Shown: positions 43,390 through 53,153, counted from the first letter of the stretch. The stretch: DNA of 58,703 nt from CAVZYN01 sp963779515 (GCA_963779515.1 CAVZYN010000008.1:1-58703), one strand, 5' to 3'. Numbers and translations are program-made. The notes: a model not told the origin generated them from the sequence alone.

Positions 43390-44367
43390 ATGAAATTGCT
43401 CGATCGCCGGAGCCTCATCGCGGCTGCCGCACTGCTTGTTGCTGCCGCGCCGGCCGCGATGGCGCAGACACCGGCGTTTCCATCGAAGCCGGTTCGCATC
43501 GTCGTGCCGTTCGCGCCCGGTGGAACGTCCGACATTCTCGCCCGCTCGATCGGCCAGAAGCTGAGTGAAAAATGGGGCCAGCCCGTCGTCGTCGAGAACA
43601 AGCCCGGCGCCGATGGCATCATCGGGGTCGATCTCGCGGCCAAGTCCGCGCCTGACGGCTACACGCTGGTGCTGGTCGACATTTCCGCGATCACGATGGC
43701 AAAGAGCCTCTATGCCAAGGTGCCGTTCGATCCGGCGAAAGATTTCACGCCCGTGACCATGGTGGCGTTCTCGCCACATGCCATTGCGGTGCATCCGTCG
43801 GTGCCGGCCAACACGATCAAGGAGTTGATTGCCTGGTCGAAAGCAAACCCAGGCAAGATCAATCATGGCTTTGGTGGCGGCGCCAATCGGCTCGCTGCCG
43901 CCCAGTTCAAAGCCGCCACCGGCATCGAGATGCTGGACGTGCCGTACAAGGGCGGTGCGGCGGCCATCACCGCCACCACGGGCGGCGAGGTCAACTTCCT
44001 GGTCAACGGCCTGTTGGCGACGTTGCCGCACATCAAGGGTGGCCGCATCAAGGGGCTGGCGGTGTCGAGCGAGAAACGCGTCGCGGCGGCCCCCGATCTG
44101 CCGACCGTCATCGAAAGCGGCGTTCCAGGATTCGTCACCGGCTCCTGGCAAGGTCTGCTTGCCGCCGCTGGCACGCCACCAGAGATCGCCAACAAGATCC
44201 AGGCCGACGTCAAGGCGGCGCTGGCCGATCCCGAACTCGCCGGCCGGCTGACGGCGCAAGGCGCCGACATCATCGCCAATTCGCCCGCCGACTTCTCAAA
44301 ATTCCTGGCGGGTGAATTGACACGCTGGGCCAAGGTCGCGGCCGACGCCGGCATCAAGCCGGAGTGA
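43390..44367 (+). CDS. TTT (Bug-family) solute-binding receptor 3
   Basis: 325 residues, signal MKLLDRRSLIAAAALLVAAA ending AMAQ, then PSKPVRIVVPFAPGGTSDIL, the family's ligand loop, and VENKPGADGIIGVDLA. Ribosome site GGGAGG upstream of the ATG. It lies in a cluster of carboxylate/sugar-acid enzymes, so its ligand is probably a hydroxy acid or related compound handled by these enzymes (inference). Confidence 0.93.
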   Translation: MKLLDRRSLIAAAALLVAAAPAAMAQTPAFPSKPVRIVVPFAPGGTSDILARSIGQKLSEKWGQPVVVENKPGADGIIGVDLAAKSAPDGYTLVLVDISAITMAKSLYAKVPFDPAKDFTPVTMVAFSPHAIAVHPSVPANTIKELIAWSKANPGKINHGFGGGANRLAAAQFKAATGIEMLDVPYKGGAAAITATTGGEVNFLVNGLLATLPHIKGGRIKGLAVSSEKRVAAAPDLPTVIESGVPGFVTGSWQGLLAAAGTPPEIANKIQADVKAALADPELAGRLTAQGADIIANSPADFSKFLAGELTRWAKVAADAGIKPE

Positions 44368-44435
44368 TACCGATCGTACGAAGTCTCGACGCAGTGCGAT
44401 TGGTATGCGCGCGGCCGCGCGCAATCAAATGAAAA

Positions 44436-45224
44436 TCAGATCGCGTAGGGTGGAAAGCCCGACTGCGTCTGTTCGGCGTCCAGCAGGCGCAGCATCGCCG
44501 GCCATTCGAGGACGCCGTAGGGCCGGCGCACGCCGGGCTGATAGAGGTGTGCTGTCTTGGCGAGAACGGCGTCGCCGGGCAACGTCAACTCCGTGCGCGC
44601 GGCCATCGCATCGACCTGGGCGCGGCACGACATCTCGAGCTGGTACATCGTGTTGAAGGCCTGCTGGATCGTTGCCCCGCAAGTCAGCAGCCCATGATTG
44701 CGCAGGATCATCGAGTCGTGGGGACCTAGGTTTTTGACCAACCGCGCGCGCTCGGCAAGGTCGATCGCGGGGCCTTCGTAGTCGTGGTAGCCGATGTGGC
44801 CAACGAAGCGGATCGACGTCTGCGACAGCGGCAGCAGGCCGCATGTCATTGCCGCGACCGCCATGCCGGCGCGCGTATGGGTGTGGATGACGCATACCAC
44901 ATCCGGCCGCGCCTTGTGGATCGCGCCGTGGATCACGTAGCCGGATTTGTTGATGCCGTAGCCGGTCGGCGGCGTGGCGAGGATGTTGCCCTCGACGTCG
45001 ATCTTGACGAGGCTGGAGGCGGTGATTTCCTTGTACAGGAGGCCGTAGAGATTGATCAGCAGATGCTCGGTGCCGGGGATGCGCGCCGTGATGTGATTGT
45101 AGATCAGGTCGGTCATGCCGTAGGCATCGACCAGCCGGTAGCAGGCGGCGAGGTCGACGCGCGCCGTCCATTCCTGCGCGCTGACCTTGCCGCGGACTGT
45201 CGGGAAATCGGTGCTGTGGTTCAT
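44436..45224 (-). CDS. class II aldolase/adducin-family protein
   Basis: 262 residues of the zinc-dependent class II aldolase fold (fuculose/ribulose-phosphate aldolase and adducin head). Zinc His residues are visible in VVCVIHTHTRAGMAVA and LRNHGLLTCG. Typically uses keto/hydroxy sugar acids. It is the final gene of the 41-45 kb catabolic locus and converges with receptor 3. Confidence 0.92.
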   Translation of the reverse strand: MNHSTDFPTVRGKVSAQEWTARVDLAACYRLVDAYGMTDLIYNHITARIPGTEHLLINLYGLLYKEITASSLVKIDVEGNILATPPTGYGINKSGYVIHGAIHKARPDVVCVIHTHTRAGMAVAAMTCGLLPLSQTSIRFVGHIGYHDYEGPAIDLAERARLVKNLGPHDSMILRNHGLLTCGATIQQAFNTMYQLEMSCRAQVDAMAARTELTLPGDAVLAKTAHLYQPGVRRPYGVLEWPAMLRLLDAEQTQSGFPPYAI

Positions 45225-45718
45225 GAGCGGCTCGCGGCGTGACCAGGAGAGTTTGGCTACGGCGACAAAGCTATCACTCGCCGCGCCAGCGGCAAGCCGG
45301 CCGTCGGTTCAAGCGCGCGAGCGACTGATGCTTGATCGATCATGACGAGACGACGGCGCACGTGCGACCACTGATGAGTTTCCATATTTGCTCGGGATGT
45401 CTTGGCCAGATGGACTTAGGTCGCCGTCGGCACGAGCGGAGACCTGAGACTTAAGTCCATTGTTTATCGGTGCAGTATGTGGCTGAGTGAAGATGTTGTT
45501 TAAACTAATTTTTGACGATCCGGGTTCGCCAGTGCCGCGAATTCGCCGACCGGGCTGGTGCGAGCTTCGGTATGCCCGAAGTCCAAGCATCAGCATCCAG
45601 TCGAATCGCGCGTAACGGGAATTTCAGACGGCTTCGGCCGCTGGCGCCGTCTGTGACAGACGTTTTTGTCTCGGGTGACGAGGTCTGGTCCGCGGCCGGC
45701 AATTGAGGAGGACAACTG
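45225..45718. other. intergenic, promoter region of the multicopper oxidase
   Basis: 494 bases between divergent genes. No credible coding frame. The part around 45485-45520 is AT-rich (TGTTTAAACTAATTTTTGAC) and is the best candidate for a regulatory region, but no defined operator was recognised. Confidence 0.4.
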
Positions 45719-48148
45719 ATGTATCTCCCGAACAACGCCTCCAGATTGAGGCTTCTCGAAGCTGAGCATGCCCGCAACAACCGCCGTGAGATCGTGGCCG
45801 CACTCTCGCAAGGACAGATCTCGAGACGCGATCTCATGCGCTGGGGTATCTTCACGACCGGGGGAATGCTGGCGCTCAAGAATGGGTTGAGCCCCTACGC
45901 TCGAAGCGCATTTGCAGCAGTGCCGACCGGGACACCGCCAAGTCCGACGTTCGGTGCGCGCAAGTTCACGCAACAGATTCCGCGGCTGAATTATCAGAAA
46001 CCTATCCCGATGCTGCCAGCTCACTCGGGATTGCCAACTGGCGACTGCGCATTCGGTGGCAATGTTGGAGACGTTGAAAAGACCGCGAAGCGATCATCGT
46101 ATCACACGGACTTCAGCCAGCATGCTGGCGATCCGGATCAAGCCAGCTATCGCAACCCGGTCACCAACCAAGGTCCCTGCGAAGGCCGCCCCGATGGACC
46201 GTTCTTCGAGCATCAGCGCTGGGAGGAATTTTATCCCAAGGTCGGATACTTGCTGTCGCTCGGACAGGTGAAAGAAGGCAGCCGGTTCTACACCGACCCG
46301 GCAAAATCCGCCGGTGCCCAGCCGATGCCCGAGCAGGCGGCTAACAGCGTCTGGTCATTTGGCACGCGTACTCCGGGCACGATGGGTCATTGGAATGGTT
46401 TGCGGACGGGGGCGCCGACGCCGCCTCTCATCAAAGCCCGCTACGGCGAGCCGATCCTGTGCCGGATCTACAATGATCTGCCGGTCGACCGTGCCGCCAA
46501 CGGCGGTTTCGGCCGCAACGAGATCTCGACGCACTATCACAATGCCCACAACGGCGCGGAAAGCGACGGCGCCTGCAACGCCTATCACTTCCCCGGCACG
46601 TTCTACGACTACCACTGGAGCTCCGCGATGGCGCGGCGCGACATGCCGGAGATCTGGCCGACAAGCGACCCACTCTATGCGGCCAAGGCGTCCGGACCCA
46701 CGGATGATGACGGAGTCCTCCGTGTTCCTGGCGACTTCCGCGAGATCCAAGGAACCATGTGGTTCCACGATCACCGCTTCTTCTTCACCGCCGAAAATGT
46801 CCACAAGGGCAACTTTGGCATGATCAACATGTACAGCGGGCCCGATCGCGGCCGCGAAGGATTCGCCGATCCGAATGGGGTATGCCTCAACTTGCCGAGT
46901 GGCTCGCAGCTCTCTTGGGGCAATCTCGACTTCGACGTCAATCTCGCCATTTCGAATCCCGCCTTCGATCCGAACGGCCAGTTGTTTTTCGATATCTTCG
47001 ACACCGATGGCTTCCTCGGTGACGTCCTCGCGGTCAATGGCGCCTACTATCCGTACATGGAAGTGCTGCCGCGGCGCTATCGCTTCCGCATCCTCAACGC
47101 CTCGATGTCGCGCTTCATCAAGCTCGCGGTCGTTGTGAATTCCAGCCGGCGGTTTGCACGAGGCACGCGTTTGCCAATGTACTTCATCGCCAACGATGGC
47201 AATTTTGTTGTGAGCCCGCTGAAGCTCTTGGAGCTCGATGAGCAAAGCCCCGCCGAGCGCTACGATGTTGTTGTCGACTTCGCCGCGTTTGCGCCCGGTG
47301 ACAGCATCTACCTCATGAATCTGCTCAGGCAGACAGATGGCCGCAAGCCCGATAAGACCATAGAGCTGAGAAAGGCTTTCGAAGGCGTGTCCGAGGATCC
47401 AGCGGTTGGAGCAATCCTGGAATTTAAGGTGGTCACGAAACTCAAGAGTGTCGACACCAACTATGAGTATGATTTTGGCCGGACAAGGGATCCAGACAAG
47501 GATCTGAGCACCGACCTCAGCACCAGCGAGTGGATTGCCCAGAAGTCCAAGCGTCTCACGGTCCAGATTCCACTCGAGGCTCCGGTGAGGGAGCGCACGA
47601 TCGAGTTCGGCCGTTCCGGCGGTGGTGACTCGCGTGCCACCTCGGACGGCCAATGCATTCCGGATTGCGGTGATGTCACGACATTCCCATGGACCGTGAC
47701 GGTTGCGGGCCAGCGCTCGCATTCGCTCAACGCGAACCGCATTGCGATTCAAGTGCCGAAGCCTGGCGAAGTCGAACACTGGACGCTTGTTAACGGCGGC
47801 GGCGGTTGGGACCACCCAATTCATCTCCACTTCGAGGAGGGAATTACGATAAATCGTGGGGCCGACTTCATCCCCGACACGGAAAAGCTGGTCCGCAAAG
47901 ATGTCTGGCGTTTGCGTCCATCGGGCAAGGTCAAGTTCCAGATTCGCTTCGGCGAGTTCGGCGGCTCCTACGTCGTGCACTGCCACAACACGGTGCACGA
48001 GGATTTCGCGATGCTGATCCGCTACCAGCTGATCACGTGGCTCCCGACCGACCTGAAATACAAAGGTCAGCCGCAGTATGAAGTGACCAAGACACCAATT
48101 CCGACACCGAATGGCGTGTTTTGGATAAATCCTGAAGTGCCAACATAA
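45719..48148 (+). CDS. Tat-exported multicopper oxidase
   Basis: 809 residues, longer than laccases (about 500). The twin-arginine signal SRRDLMRWGIFTTGGMLAL is followed by a long N-terminal region. Copper sites are seen in order: HYHNAHN (about residue 272), WFHDHRFFFTAENVHKG (about 347), HPIHLHFEEG (about 699) and HCHNTVHEDFAMLIRY (about 754). The T1 axial Met is in HEDFAM. Large multicopper oxidases of this shape include metal oxidases (Mn, Cu) and phenol oxidases; the substrate cannot be read. The gene behind it encodes a copper-chaperone/cytochrome fusion, which supports a periplasmic copper or electron-transfer role. Confidence 0.92.
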   Translation: MYLPNNASRLRLLEAEHARNNRREIVAALSQGQISRRDLMRWGIFTTGGMLALKNGLSPYARSAFAAVPTGTPPSPTFGARKFTQQIPRLNYQKPIPMLPAHSGLPTGDCAFGGNVGDVEKTAKRSSYHTDFSQHAGDPDQASYRNPVTNQGPCEGRPDGPFFEHQRWEEFYPKVGYLLSLGQVKEGSRFYTDPAKSAGAQPMPEQAANSVWSFGTRTPGTMGHWNGLRTGAPTPPLIKARYGEPILCRIYNDLPVDRAANGGFGRNEISTHYHNAHNGAESDGACNAYHFPGTFYDYHWSSAMARRDMPEIWPTSDPLYAAKASGPTDDDGVLRVPGDFREIQGTMWFHDHRFFFTAENVHKGNFGMINMYSGPDRGREGFADPNGVCLNLPSGSQLSWGNLDFDVNLAISNPAFDPNGQLFFDIFDTDGFLGDVLAVNGAYYPYMEVLPRRYRFRILNASMSRFIKLAVVVNSSRRFARGTRLPMYFIANDGNFVVSPLKLLELDEQSPAERYDVVVDFAAFAPGDSIYLMNLLRQTDGRKPDKTIELRKAFEGVSEDPAVGAILEFKVVTKLKSVDTNYEYDFGRTRDPDKDLSTDLSTSEWIAQKSKRLTVQIPLEAPVRERTIEFGRSGGGDSRATSDGQCIPDCGDVTTFPWTVTVAGQRSHSLNANRIAIQVPKPGEVEHWTLVNGGGGWDHPIHLHFEEGITINRGADFIPDTEKLVRKDVWRLRPSGKVKFQIRFGEFGGSYVVHCHNTVHEDFAMLIRYQLITWLPTDLKYKGQPQYEVTKTPIPTPNGVFWINPEVPT

Positions 48149-48232
48149 CGGAGGGCCAACCGTTCATGCGGGCGGAGCCGTCGCGGGCGGCTCGCGAGAA
48201 CTTGCTATTTGATCGGCTGGAGGAGTTGTGTC

Positions 48233-49156
48233 GTGCATGCGGTGACATTTTTCGCGGCAGTCTTCTTGATGGTGGCGGGCGCCGCGACGGCTGGCGCGCA
48301 GGGCATGCGCTGGGGAGCGGGCTACATTCCGAACGTAACGGTAGTTGCTCAAGATGGCCGACAGCTCAAGTTCTATGACGACGTTATCAAGGGCAGGATC
48401 GTCGTCGTCAGCTTCATCTACACCTCCTGCAAGGACATCTGCCCGCTGGTGACGGGCCGATTGGCGATGGCGCGGGAGCGCCTCGATCCGGAGGTTGCCA
48501 AGACAATCCAGTTCATCTCCGTCAGCATCGATCCCGAGAACGACACGCCTGAAAAACTCATGCAGCATGCCGCGGCCTTCGGCGCTGGTCCAGATTGGCT
48601 ATTTCTGACCGGCAAACGCCGCGATATCGACCAGATCCGTTACAAGCTCGGCGAACGCAGCCAGGCGCCGAACCAGCATCGCAGCGAAATTCTTCTTGGC
48701 AACGAAGCCACCGGCGAGTGGGCGCGCGATAGCGTGTTCGGGGATCTCGGCGTATTGGCCGCCAATATTCAATCGATGGACCCCATTTGGCGCATGGAGC
48801 AGAAGAATCTGGCAACGATTCCGGTAAAAGCAGAGCGCGCGCCAGGGCATCAGCCTGGTCAAGCGCTATTTCTCAAGCTTTGCGCCACTTGCCATACGAT
48901 CGGCAAGGGTGATCGCGTTGGGCCGGATCTTGGCGGACTCTTCTCGCGGCGCGACCGAACCTGGGTGGAGCGCTACATCTCTCATCCAGACAAAATGCGC
49001 GCGGCCAAAGATCCGGATGCGCTAGAACTCGCTGCTAGGTTTCCCCGCATCCGCATGCCGAACCTGGCGATTTCCCCAAGCGACGCAGCAGACCTGCTTG
49101 TGTACCTCGAATCCAACATTGCGACGCATCTGGCAAAGAGCGGCCACAAGCATTGA
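48233..49156 (+). CDS. Sco-like copper chaperone fused to cytochrome c
   Basis: 307 residues. A signal peptide (VTFFAAVFLMVAGAATAGAQ) leads to a thioredoxin-fold Sco domain: VVSFIYTSCKDICPLVTGRL with the copper CxxxC (about residues 66 and 70) and a later His in NQHRSEILL. The second half is a c-type cytochrome, CATCH near residue 217, with IRMPNLAIS giving the axial Met. Sco proteins deliver copper to oxidases, so fusion to a haem domain suggests it supplies copper and/or electrons to the multicopper oxidase. The start is the GTG at 48233, with GGAGGAG seven bases ahead. It is 84 bases behind that gene. Confidence 0.9.
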   Translation: MHAVTFFAAVFLMVAGAATAGAQGMRWGAGYIPNVTVVAQDGRQLKFYDDVIKGRIVVVSFIYTSCKDICPLVTGRLAMARERLDPEVAKTIQFISVSIDPENDTPEKLMQHAAAFGAGPDWLFLTGKRRDIDQIRYKLGERSQAPNQHRSEILLGNEATGEWARDSVFGDLGVLAANIQSMDPIWRMEQKNLATIPVKAERAPGHQPGQALFLKLCATCHTIGKGDRVGPDLGGLFSRRDRTWVERYISHPDKMRAAKDPDALELAARFPRIRMPNLAISPSDAADLLVYLESNIATHLAKSGHKH

Positions 49157-49940
49157 TCATCGACCCGCTTCAGCGCGCGGAATGCAACCGCAATCCGGCC
49201 ATCGGTTCTGGCGGCTCCCAGGACAAGTCAGCGCAAGCGCGCTTCCGCTAATCATATCAATTTGTTAAGTCTGGCGGAGACGGAGGGAAGGGCGACCGGC
49301 AATTGCGCGATATTTCAGAGGCTTACGAAGGATTTCTCCCCTGCGTTCTCCCTCTTTCGCGCAAGCTGGCCACATCGATCCCTTGCCGTCCATCCGAGAG
49401 TTTTTTGGTCCAAAGCCGCCGCGGGTCACTCGGGACAATTCGCAATTCACTTTCGCACGTCTGATGCGCGCCACGCCACGCGACCAGGTCCGAGATGGCG
49501 CAAGCGCACGAATGCGCGCTCAGGCTGAGACGGACCCGTCGCGATGTTAATGGGGAACCGCGGGCAAAAGAGGGAGCCAAAAGGACGTTTGAGGACGTCG
49601 CGGGAGATCGAGGATTTGCGAGTCGAAGTAGAAGCCGGCGTCTGTAGCGGTACAATCGCCTCACCGTTAGCGTCCGCCACAAATAATGCGGGCCAACATG
49701 AGGCGCAGTGCGATCTTGGGCAAATCGGCGACCGCAAGCCTCACGACACAGTGACGCACGGCGCGCTCATCTCGGGCTGCTACGCGCCTTGCAGGGCAGC
49801 AAACCGTTGTGCACGGTGACATGTCCGTAGGGAACTCCAACTGAACAAATCAAGTTTGATTTCATTGGTTTTTTGAGGAGTTTTCCTACTTTCGAGCTGG
49901 CCGCCAAAGGTTTTGGACTCGGGCGGCCGCTTTGGCCAAG
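49157..49940. other. 784-bp gap without a gene
   Basis: Convergent ends: the Sco-cytochrome gene and the MacB-like permease gene. Several short frames exist, but none has a ribosome site and a protein-like sequence. It includes the tRNA-like scar at 49272-49288. Confidence 0.5.
49272..49288 (-). other. 17-bp match to a tRNA-Ser 3' end (possible attachment-site scar)
   Basis: TGGCGGAGACGGAGGGA on the plus strand, the reverse of TCCCTCCGTCTCCGCCA, equals the last bases of the T-stem/acceptor arm plus CCA of many alphaproteobacterial tRNA-Ser genes. The rest of a tRNA is missing. Integrases that use tRNA-Ser leave exactly such a short 3' copy at the far end of an island. Chance similarity is not excluded. 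Confidence 0.4.
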
Positions 49941-51146
49941 CTACTCGTGCCGCAGTGCCTGGATCGGATCGAAACTCGCCGCTCGTCGAGCCGGAAAGTA
50001 ACCGAATACGATGCCGACCAGCGCAGAGAAGGCGAACGCCACGAGTATGATCGTCGGATCGAGCACGAAGGGAACCTGCAGTCCGCGTGACGCGAGCCAA
50101 GCAAGACCAAGACCGAGTAGAATGCCCGCGATGCCGCCAAAGAGCGAGAGCACGACGGCTTCGATCAGAAACTGGGCGAGCACCTGCCTTTCAAGTGCAC
50201 CGATGGCGAGGCGGATGCCGATTTCGCGTGTGCGCTCCGTAACGGAAACGAGCATGATGTTCATGATGCCGATGCCGCCGACCAGCAGGCTGACCGCAGC
50301 AACCGCGCCGAGGAGACCCGTGAGCATAGCCGTCGTACCGGCGGTCGCCTGAGCAATCTGCTTCATGTCGCGGACCGAGAAGTCATCCTCCTTGCCCGAT
50401 TGGACGTTGCGCCGCTCGCGAAGCAGCCATTCGATATCGGTCTGCACTTTCGCGGTCTCGACATCGTCCCGCGCCGATACCTGGATGCGGGAGAGATCCG
50501 TGTTGCCGGCGATGCGCCGGTGATAGGTCCGGATCGGCATCAGGATGATATCGTCCTGGTCAGAACCGAAACTAGACTGGCCTTTCGGCTCGAGCAGCCC
50601 GATCACTTCGCACGACACCTTGCCGACCCGAATGCTGCGCTCGAGCGGGTCGGCTCCTCCGAAGAGCTTGTCCCGCACCGTCTCGCCGATGAGGCAAGCT
50701 GCGCGCCCGCCTCTGATCTCGGTTTCGTAGAACGGTCGGCCAGCACTGAGCTTCCAGTCCTGCGTGATCAAATAGTCATTGTCGGTTCCGGCAACCACGG
50801 TGATCCGGTTCTCGGCGCCGGCAACAACGGTCACAGATTTCTGCGCGACGGGCGAGATAGCCTTGATGCCGGTGAGTTGCGTCCGCATTGCCTCCACATC
50901 ACGCGCATTGAAGGCCTTGGCATCCGAGCTTGCGCGCCCGGGCCCAAACTGGCCCGGGCTCACGAACAGGAGGTTCGACCCGAGCTTAGCGAGATCTGCG
51001 GTCACCTTGGCGGTAGTGCCGCGCCCGATCGTCACCATTGCGATGACAGCGCCAACTCCGATCACGATGCCAAGCACGGTCAGGAACGAGCGCAACCGAT
51101 TGCGCCGGATTGCCTGGAGAGCGAGCTTGATCGACTCCGTTAGCAT
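49941..51146 (-). CDS. MacB-type ABC transporter permease
   Basis: 401 residues. One N-terminal helix (RSFLTVLGIVIGVGAVIAMV), a periplasmic MacB core domain of about 200 residues, and three C-terminal helices (LLGAVAAVSLLVGGIGIMNI; FLIEAVVLSLFGGIAGILLG; IILVAFAFSALVGIVFGYF) form an FtsX/MacB fold. The C-terminal PARRAASFDPIQALRHE is typical. It overlaps the ATPase gene by one base (TAATG). It expels molecules from the periplasm together with the adaptor and an outer-membrane channel. Confidence 0.93.
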   Translation of the reverse strand: MLTESIKLALQAIRRNRLRSFLTVLGIVIGVGAVIAMVTIGRGTTAKVTADLAKLGSNLLFVSPGQFGPGRASSDAKAFNARDVEAMRTQLTGIKAISPVAQKSVTVVAGAENRITVVAGTDNDYLITQDWKLSAGRPFYETEIRGGRAACLIGETVRDKLFGGADPLERSIRVGKVSCEVIGLLEPKGQSSFGSDQDDIILMPIRTYHRRIAGNTDLSRIQVSARDDVETAKVQTDIEWLLRERRNVQSGKEDDFSVRDMKQIAQATAGTTAMLTGLLGAVAAVSLLVGGIGIMNIMLVSVTERTREIGIRLAIGALERQVLAQFLIEAVVLSLFGGIAGILLGLGLAWLASRGLQVPFVLDPTIILVAFAFSALVGIVFGYFPARRAASFDPIQALRHE

Positions 51147-51862
51147 TAGGCGGCTTCCCTACTCTGCACGTCGCTCTCAATGCGGCCGTCGACGAATCGG
51201 ATCGTGCGCCGCGCATAGGCGGCAATGTCTGTTTCGTGAGTGACCATAATGACCGTGATGCCTTGTTCCTGGTTGAGCGCCGTCACTAGGGCCATGATCT
51301 CGCGACTCGTCTTGGTATCGAGGTTCCCGGTCGGCTCATCGGCAAGCAGAACCCGTGGATCAGTGACGATCGCGCGCGCAATGGCGACGCGCTGTTGCTC
51401 GCCACCCGAGAGCTCGGCGGAGGTATGATGCTCCCGCCCCGCGAGTCCAACGCGTGCGAGGGCCTCCATCGCGCAGGCGCGACGGTTGGCCAGCGGCAGG
51501 CCCCGATAAATCAACGGCAGCTCGACGTTCTCGACGGCGGTGGTTCGCGCCAGCAGGTTGAAACCTTGAAAGACGAACCCAAGTAGATGGCGACGAATCA
51601 GTGCGCGCTGGTTGCGCGGCAGGCGCCCCACCTCCACACCTTGGAACAAACAATCGCCAGAGGTCGGCGTATCGAGACATCCGATGATGTTCATGGCCGT
51701 GGATTTGCCCGAGCCAGAGGGGCCCATGATGGCAACGAATGCTCCGTCCTCGATGGTCAGATCGACGCCTGCGAGCGCGTGCACGGCAGCCAACCCACTG
51801 CCGTAGACCTTGGTCACGGCTCGAAATTCAATCAGCGGTGGCTCGTGATTCATATCGCGCAC
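51146..51862 (-). CDS. ABC transporter ATPase of the MacB/LolD type
   Basis: 238 residues. Walker A in MGPSGSGKSTAMNIIG, the ABC signature LSGGEQQRVAIARAI, and Walker B with VLLADEPTGNLDT. Such ATPases drive MacB-type mechanotransmission. Here ATPase and permease are separate genes, unlike in E. coli MacB where they are fused. Start: GTG at 51862 with AAGGTGGG ahead; an ATG at 51853 is possible. Confidence 0.94.
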   Translation of the reverse strand: MRDMNHEPPLIEFRAVTKVYGSGLAAVHALAGVDLTIEDGAFVAIMGPSGSGKSTAMNIIGCLDTPTSGDCLFQGVEVGRLPRNQRALIRRHLLGFVFQGFNLLARTTAVENVELPLIYRGLPLANRRACAMEALARVGLAGREHHTSAELSGGEQQRVAIARAIVTDPRVLLADEPTGNLDTKTSREIMALVTALNQEQGITVIMVTHETDIAAYARRTIRFVDGRIESDVQSREAA

Positions 51863-51875
51863 GGACTACCCACCT

Positions 51876-53153
51876 TCATGAGTTAGTCTTGAGCTGGTCG
51901 ACGATCACCAACTGCTCCGAATTCACTCCTCCGCCCACGATCTGCGTGCGCTTGCCGTCACTCTGGCCAATGACGACCTTGACGGACGCAGGCACGCCAT
52001 TGCGCAGAACCCAAACGGTGCGATTGGCAGCTCCCTCCTCGCGAGGGCTGGCGGTTCGGAATCGCGGCGGGCCCGGCAGCAGGCGGCGGAGGAAGCTACG
52101 TTCATCTGTAGCCTGCACTGCGGGCGAGTAGCGAAATGCGGCATTTGGAACGAGCAACGAATCTGCAATTTCAGTCACGCGGATCTCCGCCGTCGCCGTC
52201 ATACCTGGGCGCAGCAGCAGCTCGGAGTTGTCGATGACGAGCATTGCCTTGTAAGTGACGACACCCTGGATCGTTTCCGAGGCGAAGCGCAGGTCCCGGA
52301 TCGAGGCGGGAAACTTGCGATCCGGAAAGGCGTCGACAGAGAAGCTCGCGCCGTGTCCAATCTTGACTTTGCCAACGTCGGCTTCGTCAATGTCGACCTG
52401 TAACTCCATCTGCTTCAGATCCTCGGCGATCGTAAAGAGCACCGGTGCCTGGAACGCGGACGCGACAGTCTGGCCCGGGTCGACATTCCGCTTCAGCACG
52501 ATGCCATCAATCGGTGAGCAGATGCAGGCCTTCACGAAGTTGGTCTCATTGAGCTGCAATTCCGCTTCGGCGACACCGACGTCGGCTCGCGCGCTGGCAA
52601 GGGAGGCTCCCGCGCGATCATGCGCGGCCTGGGCAAGATCGAGATCGTGGACGGACGCAAACTGCTTCCCGGCCAGCGCGCGCTTGCGGTCGAGATCGCG
52701 GCGCTTTTCGACGACCGTTGCCTCCGCGTCGGTCACTTTGGCGCGGGTGGCGGCAAGGCGGGCGCGGGAGCTGTCGACGACGGCCTTGAGCTTGTCAGTA
52801 TCGAGTTCGGCAAGCGGTTGGCCAGCGATCACGCGTGAATTGTAGTCAACAAGCACCTTGCGAACGGTTCCCGAAAGTTCGCTCGAGACATCGACCTTAT
52901 TGGTCGGCTGCACCGAGCCCGTAGCAGTAACCAGGACGACGAGCGATCCACGTGTCACGGGCTCCACTTGGTAGCGAACGGCCTGTTGACCGGTGTTGAA
53001 CCGCCAGAATGCGACAAACAGGATGAGAAGTGGTGCCGCAACCGCCATGCCGAGGCGCTGCAAGCGCCTACCGCTCCAGCCGGAGGTAGCCGCGCCATCG
53101 GCAGCGAGAACGGACCCGATGTCCTTCTGCACGCGTCGCGTGGCAGTACTCAT
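51876..53153 (-). CDS. MacA-like periplasmic adaptor (HlyD/RND family)
   Basis: 425 residues. A cytoplasmic N-terminus, one membrane helix (GMAVAAPLLILFVAFW), then the lipoyl half-motifs (VTATGSVQPTNKVDVSSELS; SPIDGIVLKRNVDPGQTVA) around a helical hairpin (residues about 130-200), and beta-barrel text VTYKAMLVIDNSELLLRPGM. It forms the periplasmic tunnel of a tripartite efflux pump. Thirteen bases before the ATPase gene; no outer-membrane channel gene is present. Confidence 0.93.
   Translation of the reverse strand: MSTATRRVQKDIGSVLAADGAATSGWSGRRLQRLGMAVAAPLLILFVAFWRFNTGQQAVRYQVEPVTRGSLVVLVTATGSVQPTNKVDVSSELSGTVRKVLVDYNSRVIAGQPLAELDTDKLKAVVDSSRARLAATRAKVTDAEATVVEKRRDLDRKRALAGKQFASVHDLDLAQAAHDRAGASLASARADVGVAEAELQLNETNFVKACICSPIDGIVLKRNVDPGQTVASAFQAPVLFTIAEDLKQMELQVDIDEADVGKVKIGHGASFSVDAFPDRKFPASIRDLRFASETIQGVVTYKAMLVIDNSELLLRPGMTATAEIRVTEIADSLLVPNAAFRYSPAVQATDERSFLRRLLPGPPRFRTASPREEGAANRTVWVLRNGVPASVKVVIGQSDGKRTQIVGGGVNSEQLVIVDQLKTNS

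Noticed and set aside
46355..47998. A 547-codon frame antisense to the multicopper oxidase
   Set aside because: The oxidase frame has complete copper sites; the antisense frame has no recognisable domain.
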